The notes beneath the pieces were generated by a model, which was not told the origin of the DNA, did no database searches, and saw only the letters and a program-made list of their open reading frames with translations. Shown here in pieces: positions 9,936-18,008 of a stretch of 64,000 nucleotides of DNA. A program made the translations under genes and the position numbers. This DNA is from Cyclobacteriaceae bacterium. Lineage in GTDB: Bacteria > Bacteroidota > Bacteroidia > Cytophagales > Cyclobacteriaceae. The stretch spans positions 186,001 through 250,000 of the forward strand of contig JAEUTZ010000021.1 of NCBI GenBank assembly GCA_016787725.1, written 5' to 3'. The first letter of the stretch is position 1; every line of letters starts with the position of its first letter.

Positions 9936-10079
9936 ATTACAAATTTAATGATTCTCGGGCCTCAGGGACGTCTCCGTTTCGGGATAAAGCGTTAGTTTGT
10001 TGCATCTACCGGCCCTCCTTAATTGACTCTTCATTGGTTGAAAATTCTTAAAATATGAATTCTAGTATCTTTGAGATTT

Positions 10080-10340
10080 ATGAGTACACCGATAGCAGAA
10101 GCAACCCAAGAAGAAATTGCGGAAATAATTTTCAATTCTATAGACCCAGAATTGAATGATATGCTACAAAAAGCAAAAAGTAATAATTATGAGATTAACT
10201 ACATTATTGGAAAAATAACTGTTGATATAAATGTGCATTATCTTCATCATTTGATCACGAATTCAGATTCTGCAAATTCTCGAAAAGCCTTCCTTTTTGA
10301 TAAAATAAAGAGCGAATTGGATTATTATACAAAACAGTAA
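10080..10340 (+). CDS. Small hypothetical protein
   Basis: An acidic 86-residue protein from ATG at 10080 (a TTG 9 bases upstream is also in frame). It is predicted helical, without signal peptide or membrane segment. It begins MSTPIAEATQEEIAEIIFNS and ends FDKIKSELDYYTKQ. The family was not recognised. The gene is AT-rich like its upstream neighbour, and both could have arrived together. It is separated from the next gene by about 70 bases. Confidence 0.5.
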   Translation: MSTPIAEATQEEIAEIIFNSIDPELNDMLQKAKSNNYEINYIIGKITVDINVHYLHHLITNSDSANSRKAFLFDKIKSELDYYTKQ

Positions 10341-10411
10341 TACGTAAATTAAAATCTTCTCAATCGAGACATATTAGCTATTCGTTGTACTTAGAATAAA
10401 TTTGAATATCC

Positions 10412-10609
10412 ATGACCGAACGAGAACTGTTGAAACTGGAAGGAACCATTCGCAGAAAAATGGAAGACATTAAAAACCAGCGCGTAACCCTGAAAGATTC
10501 GGGAATTGGAGGATTAATGAATTCCTTGAAGAAAGTGGACGAAGCGCTCTACGAAAAAATCCTTCCGGAGTACAAGAAGATGGTCGCCAGTTATAACATC
10601 TTCAAATAG
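10412..10609 (+). CDS. Small helical hypothetical protein
   Basis: A 65-residue protein, charged and almost entirely helical (MTERELLKLEGTIRRKMEDI near the start, EALYEKILPEYKKMVASYN near the end). There is no signal peptide. The GC content is closer to the core genes than that of the preceding gene. The function is not recognised. It converges on the membrane protein gene at 10631, with 21 bases between them. Confidence 0.55.
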   Translation: MTERELLKLEGTIRRKMEDIKNQRVTLKDSGIGGLMNSLKKVDEALYEKILPEYKKMVASYNIFK

Positions 10610-10630
10610 GGACGCTGATCACCCGGCTGT

Positions 10631-10978
10631 TTATTTTTTGAGGGGATGACCCAGATAAATCAGAATCAGCGGGAGCAAGAGAAAGGGAATTTCGATCAAG
10701 GTTATTTTTACATTCCCTGTTTTAAGCCCTAGGGCCATGATGAGCAGGATCACAGCCGCATTGCTCAGATTAGCGATAAAGAATGTTTGGGGAAACAAGA
10801 TCAACACGCATACCGCAAGGTTGATCAGACTAATGACAACCATCAGGCTTCTGCCAATTCCAAGGTCCGTCATCATTTTTGCTTCTTCCGGTTTTAAGTT
10901 GCCACTAACACCTGGCCAACCGTGTTTAAAGCAAAAGAACAGGGTAACGAGTATAAGTGCTCCGCTGACAAATTTCAT
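10631..10978 (-). CDS. Small four-helix membrane protein
   Basis: A 115-residue integral membrane protein with hydrophobic segments at about 2-16, 44-62, 68-84 and 95-110. Between helices 1 and 2 lies a short soluble stretch, NLKPEEAKMMTDLG. The length and topology recall DoxX-like or other four-helix inner-membrane families, but no diagnostic motif is visible. Start ATG at 10978. Confidence 0.65.
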   Translation of the reverse strand: MKFVSGALILVTLFFCFKHGWPGVSGNLKPEEAKMMTDLGIGRSLMVVISLINLAVCVLILFPQTFFIANLSNAAVILLIMALGLKTGNVKITLIEIPFLLLPLILIYLGHPLKK

Positions 10979-11039
10979 AGCGATTGGGTTTGGATATTTG
11001 TTTACTGAAAGATCGACTTGACTAATTTCGAATGTGGAA

Positions 11040-11612
11040 TTATGCAGCTACGCCATTGAATAGGATTGCAAAAGCAACCAGTGTCAACAGACTGATGATA
11101 ATTCCTAAGAATGCTAACCTTCTTCTTTCACTTTTTAGACCTATTAGACTGATGATCAAAGCCACTATAAATACGATTGCCATAAAGGAAATACTAATAT
11201 GAGCTAACGGACCTAAGAAAAAACTTACCAGTATCCCGCTCACACCTAAGAGAAAGCCTGTTAAGGCTGCCCAGTTTTTCTTGGGGTTTCCATCATGCGG
11301 TTTATTAAACAAAGAGGCGATCATCGATGCTTTTCTCGCTTTATTAGATACATCTTTTGATGTTTTCTTAATTTCCGAAGTTCCTGCAGATGTTGGAATA
11401 AGTAGTGTTGATGTGATTGGGTTTTTCGGAGTAAGTTGATCGGATGCAAGCATATCGCTCTGTAGCCGGGAGTCATAATCATAAGCGGCCACATCACTTC
11501 TCAAAGCAGTAAATTGAACGGGCGAATTATTTTGGAAACTAGCCGTGTAGGTAGGCGAACAACTAACATTAAAAATGGAAATAATAACAAGACCCGCATT
11601 GAAGGGTGCCAC
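11040..11612 (-). CDS. Putative lipoprotein with C-terminal membrane helices
   Basis: A 190-residue protein. The first usable start is GTG at 11612; the frame is open a little further upstream but has no ATG, GTG or TTG there. A short hydrophobic stretch ends in FNVSC, a weak lipobox. Residues 20-105 are Ser/Thr-rich and look unstructured. Residues about 108-188 hold three hydrophobic segments (AALTGFLLGVSGILVSFFLG, ISFMAIVFIVALIISLIGL, AFLGIIISLLTLVAFAILF), with RRR before the last. A tail-anchored lipoprotein of unknown function. Confidence 0.55.
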   Translation of the reverse strand: MAPFNAGLVIISIFNVSCSPTYTASFQNNSPVQFTALRSDVAAYDYDSRLQSDMLASDQLTPKNPITSTLLIPTSAGTSEIKKTSKDVSNKARKASMIASLFNKPHDGNPKKNWAALTGFLLGVSGILVSFFLGPLAHISISFMAIVFIVALIISLIGLKSERRRLAFLGIIISLLTLVAFAILFNGVAA

Positions 11613-12056
11613 GAGAGACTGTCGAAACTTGAAAGTTGAGTGCGTATTCTTGCTGTTTACTTGATATCTAAGTTAAGTAAGAACAAGGTTTGTGGCACTG
11701 TGCAGGTTTCTATTTTTTAAGGGAGTAGCCAATTGCTTGATTTTCCGAGGTATTGAGCCATTTATGGTTCATTTCTGAAATCGTCTTCACGATTCAAGCT
11801 TGTTTAATGAAGTGAACTTTACGCATCGGTACGTGGTTACTTCTTTAGCTATTTTTCAGTCTTAAAACCGCTCGTGAAGAACCTGAGAATACTCGATAAA
11901 ATTGCGTACCTTTAAGGGTCAATTCCTTGAATCCTGCTGAAGGCATCATCTTTTCGAAGATTTTAACCTCCTACTTGATTTTTTCAATTGAATCCGGGCG
12001 GTAAGCCCAATGTGAACAGGCCTGGTACGACTTTTAGAAGTATCAATATTTAAAAC
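11613..12056. other. Intergenic region before the desaturase gene
   Basis: 444 bases without a convincing gene, RNA or repeat. A TACCTTTA word near 11907 resembles the Bacteroidota -7 element but lies about 150 bases before the desaturase start and has no clear -33 partner. Nothing else stands out. Confidence 0.5.
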
Positions 12057-13154
12057 ATGACATCAGTCAAACCAAAAAACATTACATTTTCTACCGCCCA
12101 ACGTGAGTTTACGGCTACCCTCAACAGGCGGGTCAGCGATTATTTCAAGGAACATCAGATTTCGAGGCAGGCCAATGCTGAAATGGTGATTAAAACAGTC
12201 ATCATGTTTAGCCTCTACTTTGTTCCCTACGGGTTGATTTTGGGGGGTGTAGTAACCGGCATGGGCTGGATGGTTGTATTGGTAGTGATTATGAGCCTGG
12301 GCCTGGCCGGCATCGGGTTATCGGTGATGCACGATGCCAATCATGGCGCGTATGCAAAGAAAAAATGGCTAAACAATCTGATTGGCTATTCGCTGAACAT
12401 GGTGGGTGCCAATGCTTTTAATTGGAAAATTCAACACAATGTACTCCATCACTCGTATACCAATGTACACGAAGAAGATGAAGACATCAGTCCGCGTGGT
12501 GTATTGCGGTTAACTCCGCATTCGGAGTACAGGTGGTTTCACAAATATCAATTTATTTATGCCTGGTTTTTGTATGGCCTGATGACCATTGTGTGGATGA
12601 TCTTCAAAGATTTTGTACGCGTGGTGCGGTATTATCAAAACGGGTTAATGCAAAGCAACAATGCGAATGTCGTGCAGGAGTGGGCCATTCTGATTTTCAC
12701 GAAAGTGGTGTATGTAAGCTACATTTTTGTGATCCCCGTTCTTATTACACCCTTGCTCTGGTGGCAGATTCTGATTGGCATTTTTATCATGCACTATATT
12801 GCAGGGTTCTTATTGGCCATTATTTTTCAACCGGCCCACGTTATTGAAGGCACCGAATTTCCGTTGCCCGATGACAGCAATAAACTCGAAAACAATTGGG
12901 CCGTGCATCAATTGCATACCACCACGAACTTCGGCAACAAGAGCCGCTGGTTTTCCTGGTATGTTGGCGGCTTGAATTTTCAAATCGAGCATCACCTGTT
13001 TCCGAATATTTGTCATGTGCATTACCGGAAAATTGCGGGCATTGTACAAAGCACAGCCCAGGAATTCGGTTTGCCGTACAAGACGTCAAACACCTTTTTG
13101 CAGGCGCTGGCCGGCCACGCCCGGCTGTTGCGCCAATTAGGAAGCCCCGCTTAA
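12057..13154 (+). CDS. Membrane fatty acid (acyl-lipid/acyl-CoA) desaturase
   Basis: Di-iron membrane desaturase, 365 residues, that puts double bonds in acyl chains. The three histidine boxes are all present: HDANH at 92-96, HNVLHH around 127-132 and QIEHH at 309-313. Gln as the first residue of the third box is typical of front-end (delta-6-like) desaturases; this one has no fused cytochrome b5 domain, so it needs a separate electron donor. Hydrophobic segments lie at about 47-90, 165-185 and 210-258. The likely role is membrane-fluidity adjustment. The rpoD gene follows 34 bases later on the same strand. Confidence 0.93.
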   Translation: MTSVKPKNITFSTAQREFTATLNRRVSDYFKEHQISRQANAEMVIKTVIMFSLYFVPYGLILGGVVTGMGWMVVLVVIMSLGLAGIGLSVMHDANHGAYAKKKWLNNLIGYSLNMVGANAFNWKIQHNVLHHSYTNVHEEDEDISPRGVLRLTPHSEYRWFHKYQFIYAWFLYGLMTIVWMIFKDFVRVVRYYQNGLMQSNNANVVQEWAILIFTKVVYVSYIFVIPVLITPLLWWQILIGIFIMHYIAGFLLAIIFQPAHVIEGTEFPLPDDSNKLENNWAVHQLHTTTNFGNKSRWFSWYVGGLNFQIEHHLFPNICHVHYRKIAGIVQSTAQEFGLPYKTSNTFLQALAGHARLLRQLGSPA

Positions 13155-13188
13155 TAAGTTATATTATTCATTAAATTCAGTTTGTTTC

Positions 13189-14052
13189 ATGAGACAACTT
13201 AAGATCAGTAAGCAAATAACCAACCGCGAAAGTCAGTCGTTGGATAAATACCTCGTAGAAATCGGCAAAGTAGATTTGATCACGGCTGAGATGGAGGTGG
13301 ACCTGGCCAAGCGTATCCGGGCAGGCGACCAGATGGCGCTGGAGAAGCTAACCAAAGCCAATCTGCGATTTGTGGTTTCAGTAGCCAAGCAATATCAGAA
13401 CAACGGATTAACCCTGGGGGATCTTATTAATGAGGGCAACGTGGGCCTTATTAAAGCTGCCATGCGGTTTGATGAAACCCGTGGATTTAAGTTTATATCC
13501 TATGCTGTGTGGTGGATTCGTCAGTCGATCTTACAGGCCCTGGCCGAGCAAGCCCGCGTGGTGCGGTTGCCGTTAAACCGGGTTGGTTCCCTCAATAAAA
13601 TCTCGCGTGCCTTTTCTGAACTGGAACAAAAGTTTCAGCGCGAACCCACTCCGGCTGAAGTGGCAGAGATCATGGACGTAACCATTGAAGAAGTGGAGAG
13701 CACCATGAGCGTGGGCGGCCGCCAGATTTCCATGGATGCCCCGTTTGTACAAGGTGAAGAAAACCGCTTGTTGGATGTACTGGAAAATAACCTCGAGGAA
13801 AAACCGGATGCCCATTTGATGATGGACTCCTTAAAAATGGAAGTGTCGCGCGCACTGCAAACCTTAACGGCCCGCGAATCGGAAGTGATTTCTGATTATT
13901 ATGGCCTGAACGGAACTCATCCCATGACCCTGGAAGAGATCGGAGACAAATTTAAATTAACCCGCGAGCGGGTACGGCAAATCAAGGAAAAGGCAACCCG
14001 CAGGTTAAAGCATGAAAGTCGCAGTAAATACCTGAAAGCATATTTGGGCTAA
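13189..14052 (+). CDS. rpoD: Primary RNA polymerase sigma factor
   Basis: Housekeeping sigma factor, 287 residues, the short form typical of Bacteroidota that lacks region 1.1. It opens with [20 protein letters not shown], the class's usual start. Region 2 holds [15 protein letters not shown], then [15 protein letters not shown] (2.3-2.4), region 3 follows around [14 protein letters not shown], and region 4 ends with [18 protein letters not shown], the -35 reader. In this phylum the factor recognises TTTG/TAnnTTTG promoters. All regions are intact. Confidence 0.96.
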   Translation: MRQLKISKQITNRESQSLDKYLVEIGKVDLITAEMEVDLAKRIRAGDQMALEKLTKANLRFVVSVAKQYQNNGLTLGDLINEGNVGLIKAAMRFDETRGFKFISYAVWWIRQSILQALAEQARVVRLPLNRVGSLNKISRAFSELEQKFQREPTPAEVAEIMDVTIEEVESTMSVGGRQISMDAPFVQGEENRLLDVLENNLEEKPDAHLMMDSLKMEVSRALQTLTARESEVISDYYGLNGTHPMTLEEIGDKFKLTRERVRQIKEKATRRLKHESRSKYLKAYLG

Positions 14053-14069
14053 GTGATCCCTGACAAAAG

Positions 14070-14429
14070 ATGAACCAACTCTATAATCCAACCACCGAAG
14101 TTTACGTTTCACTCTGGAATAAGTACCGCCCTGCGATTCTTAAGCTCATGATGGATTGCGAAACAGGTCCGCAACAATACCAGTTCTTTCCCCATGAGTT
14201 CAAGGCGTTGAATGCCCGCGAAAAGGGCGGGTACACGTTTACCATGCAGGTAAGCGGTGGCAAGGCACTCAATAATATCCGCGATTCAAAAGTAGCGCAA
14301 CAATTGTTGTCGGTATTGGCCCAGTCAAAAAAAGGTGCCGAACTGATGAGTTCCGCACGTTATGAGTTCATCCTCAATAAAGAGTATGTGCTCACGATCA
14401 GTAAACTGGTGGAAGAATCAGCGAATTAA
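14070..14429 (+). CDS. Conserved hypothetical protein
   Basis: A 119-residue soluble protein, MNQLYNPTTEVYVSLWNKYR at the start, with an alpha-beta-alpha pattern and no signal peptide, membrane helix or motif that I recognise. It starts 17 bases after rpoD, so cotranscription is likely. Its last 12 bases overlap the end of the convergent cold-shock gene. Confidence 0.65.
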   Translation: MNQLYNPTTEVYVSLWNKYRPAILKLMMDCETGPQQYQFFPHEFKALNAREKGGYTFTMQVSGGKALNNIRDSKVAQQLLSVLAQSKKGAELMSSARYEFILNKEYVLTISKLVEESAN

Positions 14430-14873
14430 CTTCACTTTAACGGCCGTAGGACCTTTGAAGCCTTGCTCGGTTTCGAAGGAAACCTGATCGTTTTCTTTGA
14501 TGGGGGTGGTTAACCCGTTGACGTGAACAAAGATACTATCGCCCGAGGCGGAATCTTTGATGAAGCCAAACCCTTTTGCCGTATTGAAAAAAGTAACCTT
14601 TCCGGTTCTTACTTCACCCACGGGGTGGGCCGAACCGATGTTGCGTGATCCAATGACAATATCTTCTGCTTTGATTGCCTTCTTTTTGGTAACGTCCGGA
14701 GGCGAGGAGGTGATGTTTCCATTTTCATCGACATAGGCCAGCATGTCTTCAAATGATTTGCCACTCTTGGCGTTGGCTTTGCGTTCTTCTTTACGCTGCT
14801 CTTTTTCCTGCCGCTTTTGAAGTCTCTTTTTCTCTAGTTCTTTTTTGTTAAAGGTTTCCTGAGGTCTGGCCAT
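14418..14873 (-). CDS. Cold-shock-domain protein with basic N-terminal extension
   Basis: A 151-residue nucleic-acid-binding protein. Residues 89-151 form one cold-shock domain with both RNA-binding motifs, KGFGFIKD (100-107) and DSIFVHVNG (112-120). The N-terminal 40 residues are an extremely charged helix rich in Lys, Arg and Glu (KKELEKKRLQKRQEKEQRKE), followed by a linker. Plain CspA proteins are about 67-70 residues, so the extension more than doubles the length; such extended forms occur in Bacteroidota. The role is probably RNA chaperoning. Confidence 0.9.
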   Translation of the reverse strand: MARPQETFNKKELEKKRLQKRQEKEQRKEERKANAKSGKSFEDMLAYVDENGNITSSPPDVTKKKAIKAEDIVIGSRNIGSAHPVGEVRTGKVTFFNTAKGFGFIKDSASGDSIFVHVNGLTTPIKENDQVSFETEQGFKGPTAVKVKLIR

Positions 14874-14957
14874 GTTATTTTGTTAGTACGACAATGTGTT
14901 AGTTTCTTCTGCTTAGGAAGGACGGCCGGGCCATCGGTTCATAAGCAAAAAGATAGA

Positions 14958-14965
14958 CAAAGGTA
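14958..14965 (-). promoter_or_regulatory. Candidate -7 promoter element of the cold-shock gene
   Basis: On the minus strand TACCTTTG is a perfect match to the Bacteroidota -7 element TAnnTTTG. It would give a 5' leader of roughly 80 bases before ATG at 14873, and long leaders are usual for cold-shock genes. The -33 box is not clear: a TTG lies only 13 bases upstream of the element. Confidence 0.45.
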
Positions 14966-15068
14966 CACAATTAATTTTCAACCCGGTGGAAAGACACCCA
15001 ACTTGATTTTTAGTTAATTCCGGGAGTAAAAATTATTCATTTTACGCTGAAATCCTGATCTTGAAACA

Positions 15069-15872
15069 ATGATTTCCGTAGTGGGTATTCCATTCGATGC
15101 AGCTTCTTCGTTTTTGCGCGGTCCGGCCCAGGCACCGGCAACTATCCGGACGGCCTTTCACTCTGATTCATCCAACTACTTTACCGAAAGCGGGATAGAC
15201 CTTAAAAATCATCCGGGTTGGAAGGATGCAGGTGACATCACGCTGAGCATGGATCCTGTCCAATCAATTTATTCGGCTATCCAGATCTGGCTACAGCAGG
15301 GCCATCGCATGTTAACTATGGGTGGAGATCACTCCATCACTTATCCGGTAGTTAAAGCATTTCATGAGAAGTTTGGAAAGCTTTCCATCCTGCATTTGGA
15401 TGCGCATGCCGATCTGTATGATTTATTTGAGGGCAATCGCTATTCGCATGCTTGTCCGTTTGCACGAATTATGGAAGCGGGCCTCGCTTCGCGGTTGGTG
15501 CAGGTGGGAATCCGAACGTTGAATACCCATCAACGGGAGCAAGCCCAGCGTTTTGGAGTAGAGCTCATCGAAATGAAGAATTGGAATCCGGCAACGGTCT
15601 TTCAATTTTCGGGCCCCGTGTATTTGTCGTTGGACCTCGATGCAGTGGACCCGGCATTTGCTCCGGGAGTATCGCATCATGAGCCCGGTGGTTTTAGCAC
15701 GCGCGAAGTAATCTCCATTATCCAGAATCTGAAAGGCAATCTGGTAGGCGCTGATTTAGTAGAGTTCAATCCCACCCGCGACCCATCGGGCATTACGGCC
15801 ATGTTGGCCGCCAAATTATTTAAGGAATTGTTGGACCGGCTGCTTCAGTCCGATCAATTGCTACCGGCATGA
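15069..15872 (+). CDS. Agmatinase/arginase (ureohydrolase) family enzyme
   Basis: Binuclear-manganese ureohydrolase, 267 residues. The metal motifs are all present: GGDHS at 85-89, DAHAD at 111-115 and SLDLDAVDP at 187-195, and the C-terminal ADLVEFNP carries the family Glu. SpeB-like agmatinases split agmatine into putrescine and urea; length and motifs fit that group, but guanidinobutyrase or formimidoylglutamase activity cannot be excluded. The stop codon overlaps the start of the next gene by four bases (ATGA), implying translational coupling with a D-aminoacylase-like lipoprotein. Confidence 0.9.
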   Translation: MISVVGIPFDAASSFLRGPAQAPATIRTAFHSDSSNYFTESGIDLKNHPGWKDAGDITLSMDPVQSIYSAIQIWLQQGHRMLTMGGDHSITYPVVKAFHEKFGKLSILHLDAHADLYDLFEGNRYSHACPFARIMEAGLASRLVQVGIRTLNTHQREQAQRFGVELIEMKNWNPATVFQFSGPVYLSLDLDAVDPAFAPGVSHHEPGGFSTREVISIIQNLKGNLVGADLVEFNPTRDPSGITAMLAAKLFKELLDRLLQSDQLLPA

Positions 15873-17506
15873 GATTGCTGTTGCCCATTCTGTTGCTCTT
15901 ACTGCTTTCCTGTACAAAGCCGAGAGAATACGATATTATTATTCGAGATGGATTGATTTATGATGGCAGTGGCAACATTCCGGTTCGTGGTGACCTCGCC
16001 ATTCTCGGAGATACCCTTGCCGCCTTGGGTGATGTGGGGAATGCGATTGGAAAAAAGGAAGTGGATGCAAACGGGTTGGCAGTTGCCCCGGGGTTCATCA
16101 ACATGCTCAGTTGGGCCGATGGATCGTTACTAAAAGACGGTCGTTCCATGAGTGACCTCAAGCAAGGGGTTACTCTGGAAGTTTTTGGTGAAGGCTGGAG
16201 CCCCGGGCCGCGCAGGAAGAAAGATGCTCAGGACACCCTATGGACAACCCTGGGAGAATATTTTACAACGCTCGAGAAGAAAGGAGTGACACCCAACTTT
16301 GCATCGTTTGTAGGTGCCACCACCATCCGCAACTATGTGTTGGGATTTGAAGATCGAGCACCCAACGCCACCGAATTGGAACAAATGAAGCATCTGGTAG
16401 CCGAGGCAATGCAGGAAGGAGCGATGGGCCTGGGGTCGTCCCTGATTTATGCCCCGGCTGATTTTGCTTCCACGGAAGAACTCATTGCATTGTGCAAGGT
16501 TGTCTCTGACTACCATGGTATGTACATCACCCACATGCGCAGTGAAAGCGATAGGATACTTTCGGCCTTGAATGAAGTCTTTCAGATTGCCGCGGAGGCA
16601 AAGGTGCCGGCAGAGATTTATCATTTGAAAATCAACAATATGTGGAATTGGAATAAGGTTGATAGCGTACTCACAAAAATTGACAGCGCCCAAAAAGCAG
16701 GGTTGAAAATCACCGCCAACATGTACACCTACAATGCCAGTGGCACTTCGCTCTCGGCCCGGCTGCCTACCTGGGTGCAGGAAGGGGGTGGACCTGCGAT
16801 GCGGAAGCGCTTGCGTAATCCGGCCTTGCGCAAGCGGGTCTTGTACGAGTTGGAGATGGGCATCCCCACCAAAAATTCAGATCCAAAGGATGTGCTCCTG
16901 AATGATTTCTATCGGGATTCCCTCGATCAGTTATACCGCGGCAAACGACTGAATGAAGTTGCCCGCTTGCATGGAAAGAGTGCGAATGAGACCATGCTTG
17001 ATTTAATTGTGGCGGACCGGTCGGGGATCTCGGCTATCTTTTTTTTAATGTCGGAAGACAATGTGAAGCGTATGTTGCAGCAATCGTATGTTAGCATTTG
17101 CTCCGATGCCGGATCCATTGCCGATGAGGCACCGTATAACATCGATCCAACCCACCCACGGGCCTATGGCAGCTTTGCCCGCTTCCTCGGCAAGTATGTA
17201 CGGGACGAACAACTGATGCCATTGCAGGAGGGCATACGCAGAATGACCTCCTTACCGGCTTCGAATCTAAAATTGAGTAAACGCGGAAATCTGGCCGTGG
17301 GTAATTATGCCGATGTGGTTGTGTTTAATCCGGGAACCATTGCCGATAAAGCTACTTTTGATGATCCGCACCAATATGCGGAAGGCATGGTGCATGTGTT
17401 TGTTAACGGAGTACAAGTGTTGAACAACGGAGATCACACGGGTGCCCGGCCCGGCCGCTGCATACGCGGACCAGGGTGGGGTCAGTCTTCGACAGGCTCA
17501 GACTGA
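15869..17506 (+). CDS. D-aminoacylase-like amidohydrolase lipoprotein, copy 1
   Basis: Amidohydrolase of the N-acyl-D-amino-acid deacylase type, 545 residues, with a lipobox LLLSC (Cys15), so membrane-anchored. Canonical members have an HxH metal motif after APGFID; here the stretch is APGFINMLSWADGS, without either His, and the usual cysteine segment reads VFGEGWS. Later ligands remain: ITHMRSE, EIYHLK and a Ser-Asp (CSDAGS). The second copy at 20051 has the same changes. The C-terminus is odd: after the conserved GPGWG the last seven residues QSSTGSD and the stop codon are supplied by a palindromic repeat. Confidence 0.85.
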   Translation: MRLLLPILLLLLLSCTKPREYDIIIRDGLIYDGSGNIPVRGDLAILGDTLAALGDVGNAIGKKEVDANGLAVAPGFINMLSWADGSLLKDGRSMSDLKQGVTLEVFGEGWSPGPRRKKDAQDTLWTTLGEYFTTLEKKGVTPNFASFVGATTIRNYVLGFEDRAPNATELEQMKHLVAEAMQEGAMGLGSSLIYAPADFASTEELIALCKVVSDYHGMYITHMRSESDRILSALNEVFQIAAEAKVPAEIYHLKINNMWNWNKVDSVLTKIDSAQKAGLKITANMYTYNASGTSLSARLPTWVQEGGGPAMRKRLRNPALRKRVLYELEMGIPTKNSDPKDVLLNDFYRDSLDQLYRGKRLNEVARLHGKSANETMLDLIVADRSGISAIFFLMSEDNVKRMLQQSYVSICSDAGSIADEAPYNIDPTHPRAYGSFARFLGKYVRDEQLMPLQEGIRRMTSLPASNLKLSKRGNLAVGNYADVVVFNPGTIADKATFDDPHQYAEGMVHVFVNGVQVLNNGDHTGARPGRCIRGPGWGQSSTGSD

Positions 17507-17507
17507 C
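17481..17507 (+). repeat. 27-bp palindromic repeat A (forward)
   Basis: Arms GTCAGTCT and AGACTGAC enclose the core TCGACAGGCTC. It is identical to repeat C at 17880. It forms the 3' end of the D-aminoacylase gene and provides its stop codon. With repeat B, in inverse orientation 38 bases away, it makes a REPIN-like pair. Confidence 0.9.
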
Positions 17508-17545
17508 AAGTTTTGTATCGAAGTAGATAATTAATTTTGAAACCT

Positions 17546-17572
17546 GTCATGCTGAGCCTGTCGAAGTATGAC
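17546..17572 (-). repeat. 27-bp palindromic repeat B (reverse)
   Basis: Arms GTCATGCT and AGTATGAC with the same core as repeat A in inverse orientation (GAGCCTGTCGA). It overlaps the possible 5' end of the GIY-YIG gene: an ATG inside the repeat is in frame with it. Confidence 0.9.
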
Positions 17573-17584
17573 TTAGAGGATATC

Positions 17585-17905
17585 ATGGCAAGGGATCATA
17601 ACTATTTTGTCTATATAGCAGAATGTGCCGATGGCTTGTATTACACTGGTGTAACAAACAATTTAGATAGGCGATTGTATGAGCACAATGAAGGGATTGA
17701 TCCGAAGTGTTTTACTTATAGCAGGCGACCAGTACTTCTTCGCTATTGGCTACAGTTTACCGACATTAAACAAGCCATTGCATGGGAAAAGCAAATTAAG
17801 GGCTGGGGTCGTAAGAAGAAAGAGGCTCTTTTTAAAGAAAATTGGGAAGAGATTAAAGTATTGGCGAAGAACAAACAAAGTCAGTCTTCGACAGGCTCAG
17901 ACTGA
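17585..17905 (+). CDS. GIY-YIG nuclease, flanked by palindromic repeats
   Basis: Small GIY-YIG endonuclease, about 106 residues from ATG at 17585. VYIAECADGLYYTG carries the two signature strands, LDRRLYEHN the catalytic Arg and WEKQIKG the metal-binding Glu. The basic GWGRKKKEA stretch follows. Upstream in-frame starts (ATG at 17549, TTG at 17537) would add residues encoded by repeat B; ATG 17585 gives the usual N-terminus. At the 3' end the last residues QSSTGSD and the stop codon lie in repeat C, exactly as in the gene before it. Position between two inverted repeat pairs suggests a role in moving or processing them. Confidence 0.9.
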   Translation: MARDHNYFVYIAECADGLYYTGVTNNLDRRLYEHNEGIDPKCFTYSRRPVLLRYWLQFTDIKQAIAWEKQIKGWGRKKKEALFKENWEEIKVLAKNKQSQSSTGSD

Positions 17906-17906
17906 C
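17880..17906 (+). repeat. 27-bp palindromic repeat C (forward)
   Basis: Same sequence as repeat A. It encodes the C-terminal seven residues and stop codon of the GIY-YIG gene. It pairs with repeat D, which begins 39 bases later in inverse orientation, matching the A-B spacing of 38 bases. Confidence 0.9.
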
Positions 17907-17945
17907 AGGCTTCGTTACTTTAGACAAAACTATTTACAAGGTATT

Positions 17946-17992
17946 GTCATGCTGAGCCTGCGTCTCAGCAAGCAGGCTTGTCGAAGCATGAC
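17946..17992 (-). repeat. Palindromic repeat D (reverse, with inner insertion)
   Basis: Outer arms GTCATGCT and AGCATGAC match repeat B, but the loop is expanded to 47 bases in total by an insert of about 20 bases that contains its own inverted repeat (AGCCTGC with GCAGGCT). It ends 16 bases before the methyltransferase start. Confidence 0.85.
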
Positions 17993-18008
17993 TCAAATGA
18001 TATTTTAA

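Noticed and set aside
17679-18008. 109-codon plus-strand open frame overlapping the GIY-YIG gene
   Set aside because: It runs through repeats C and D in a different frame from the nuclease, which has the catalytic motifs.
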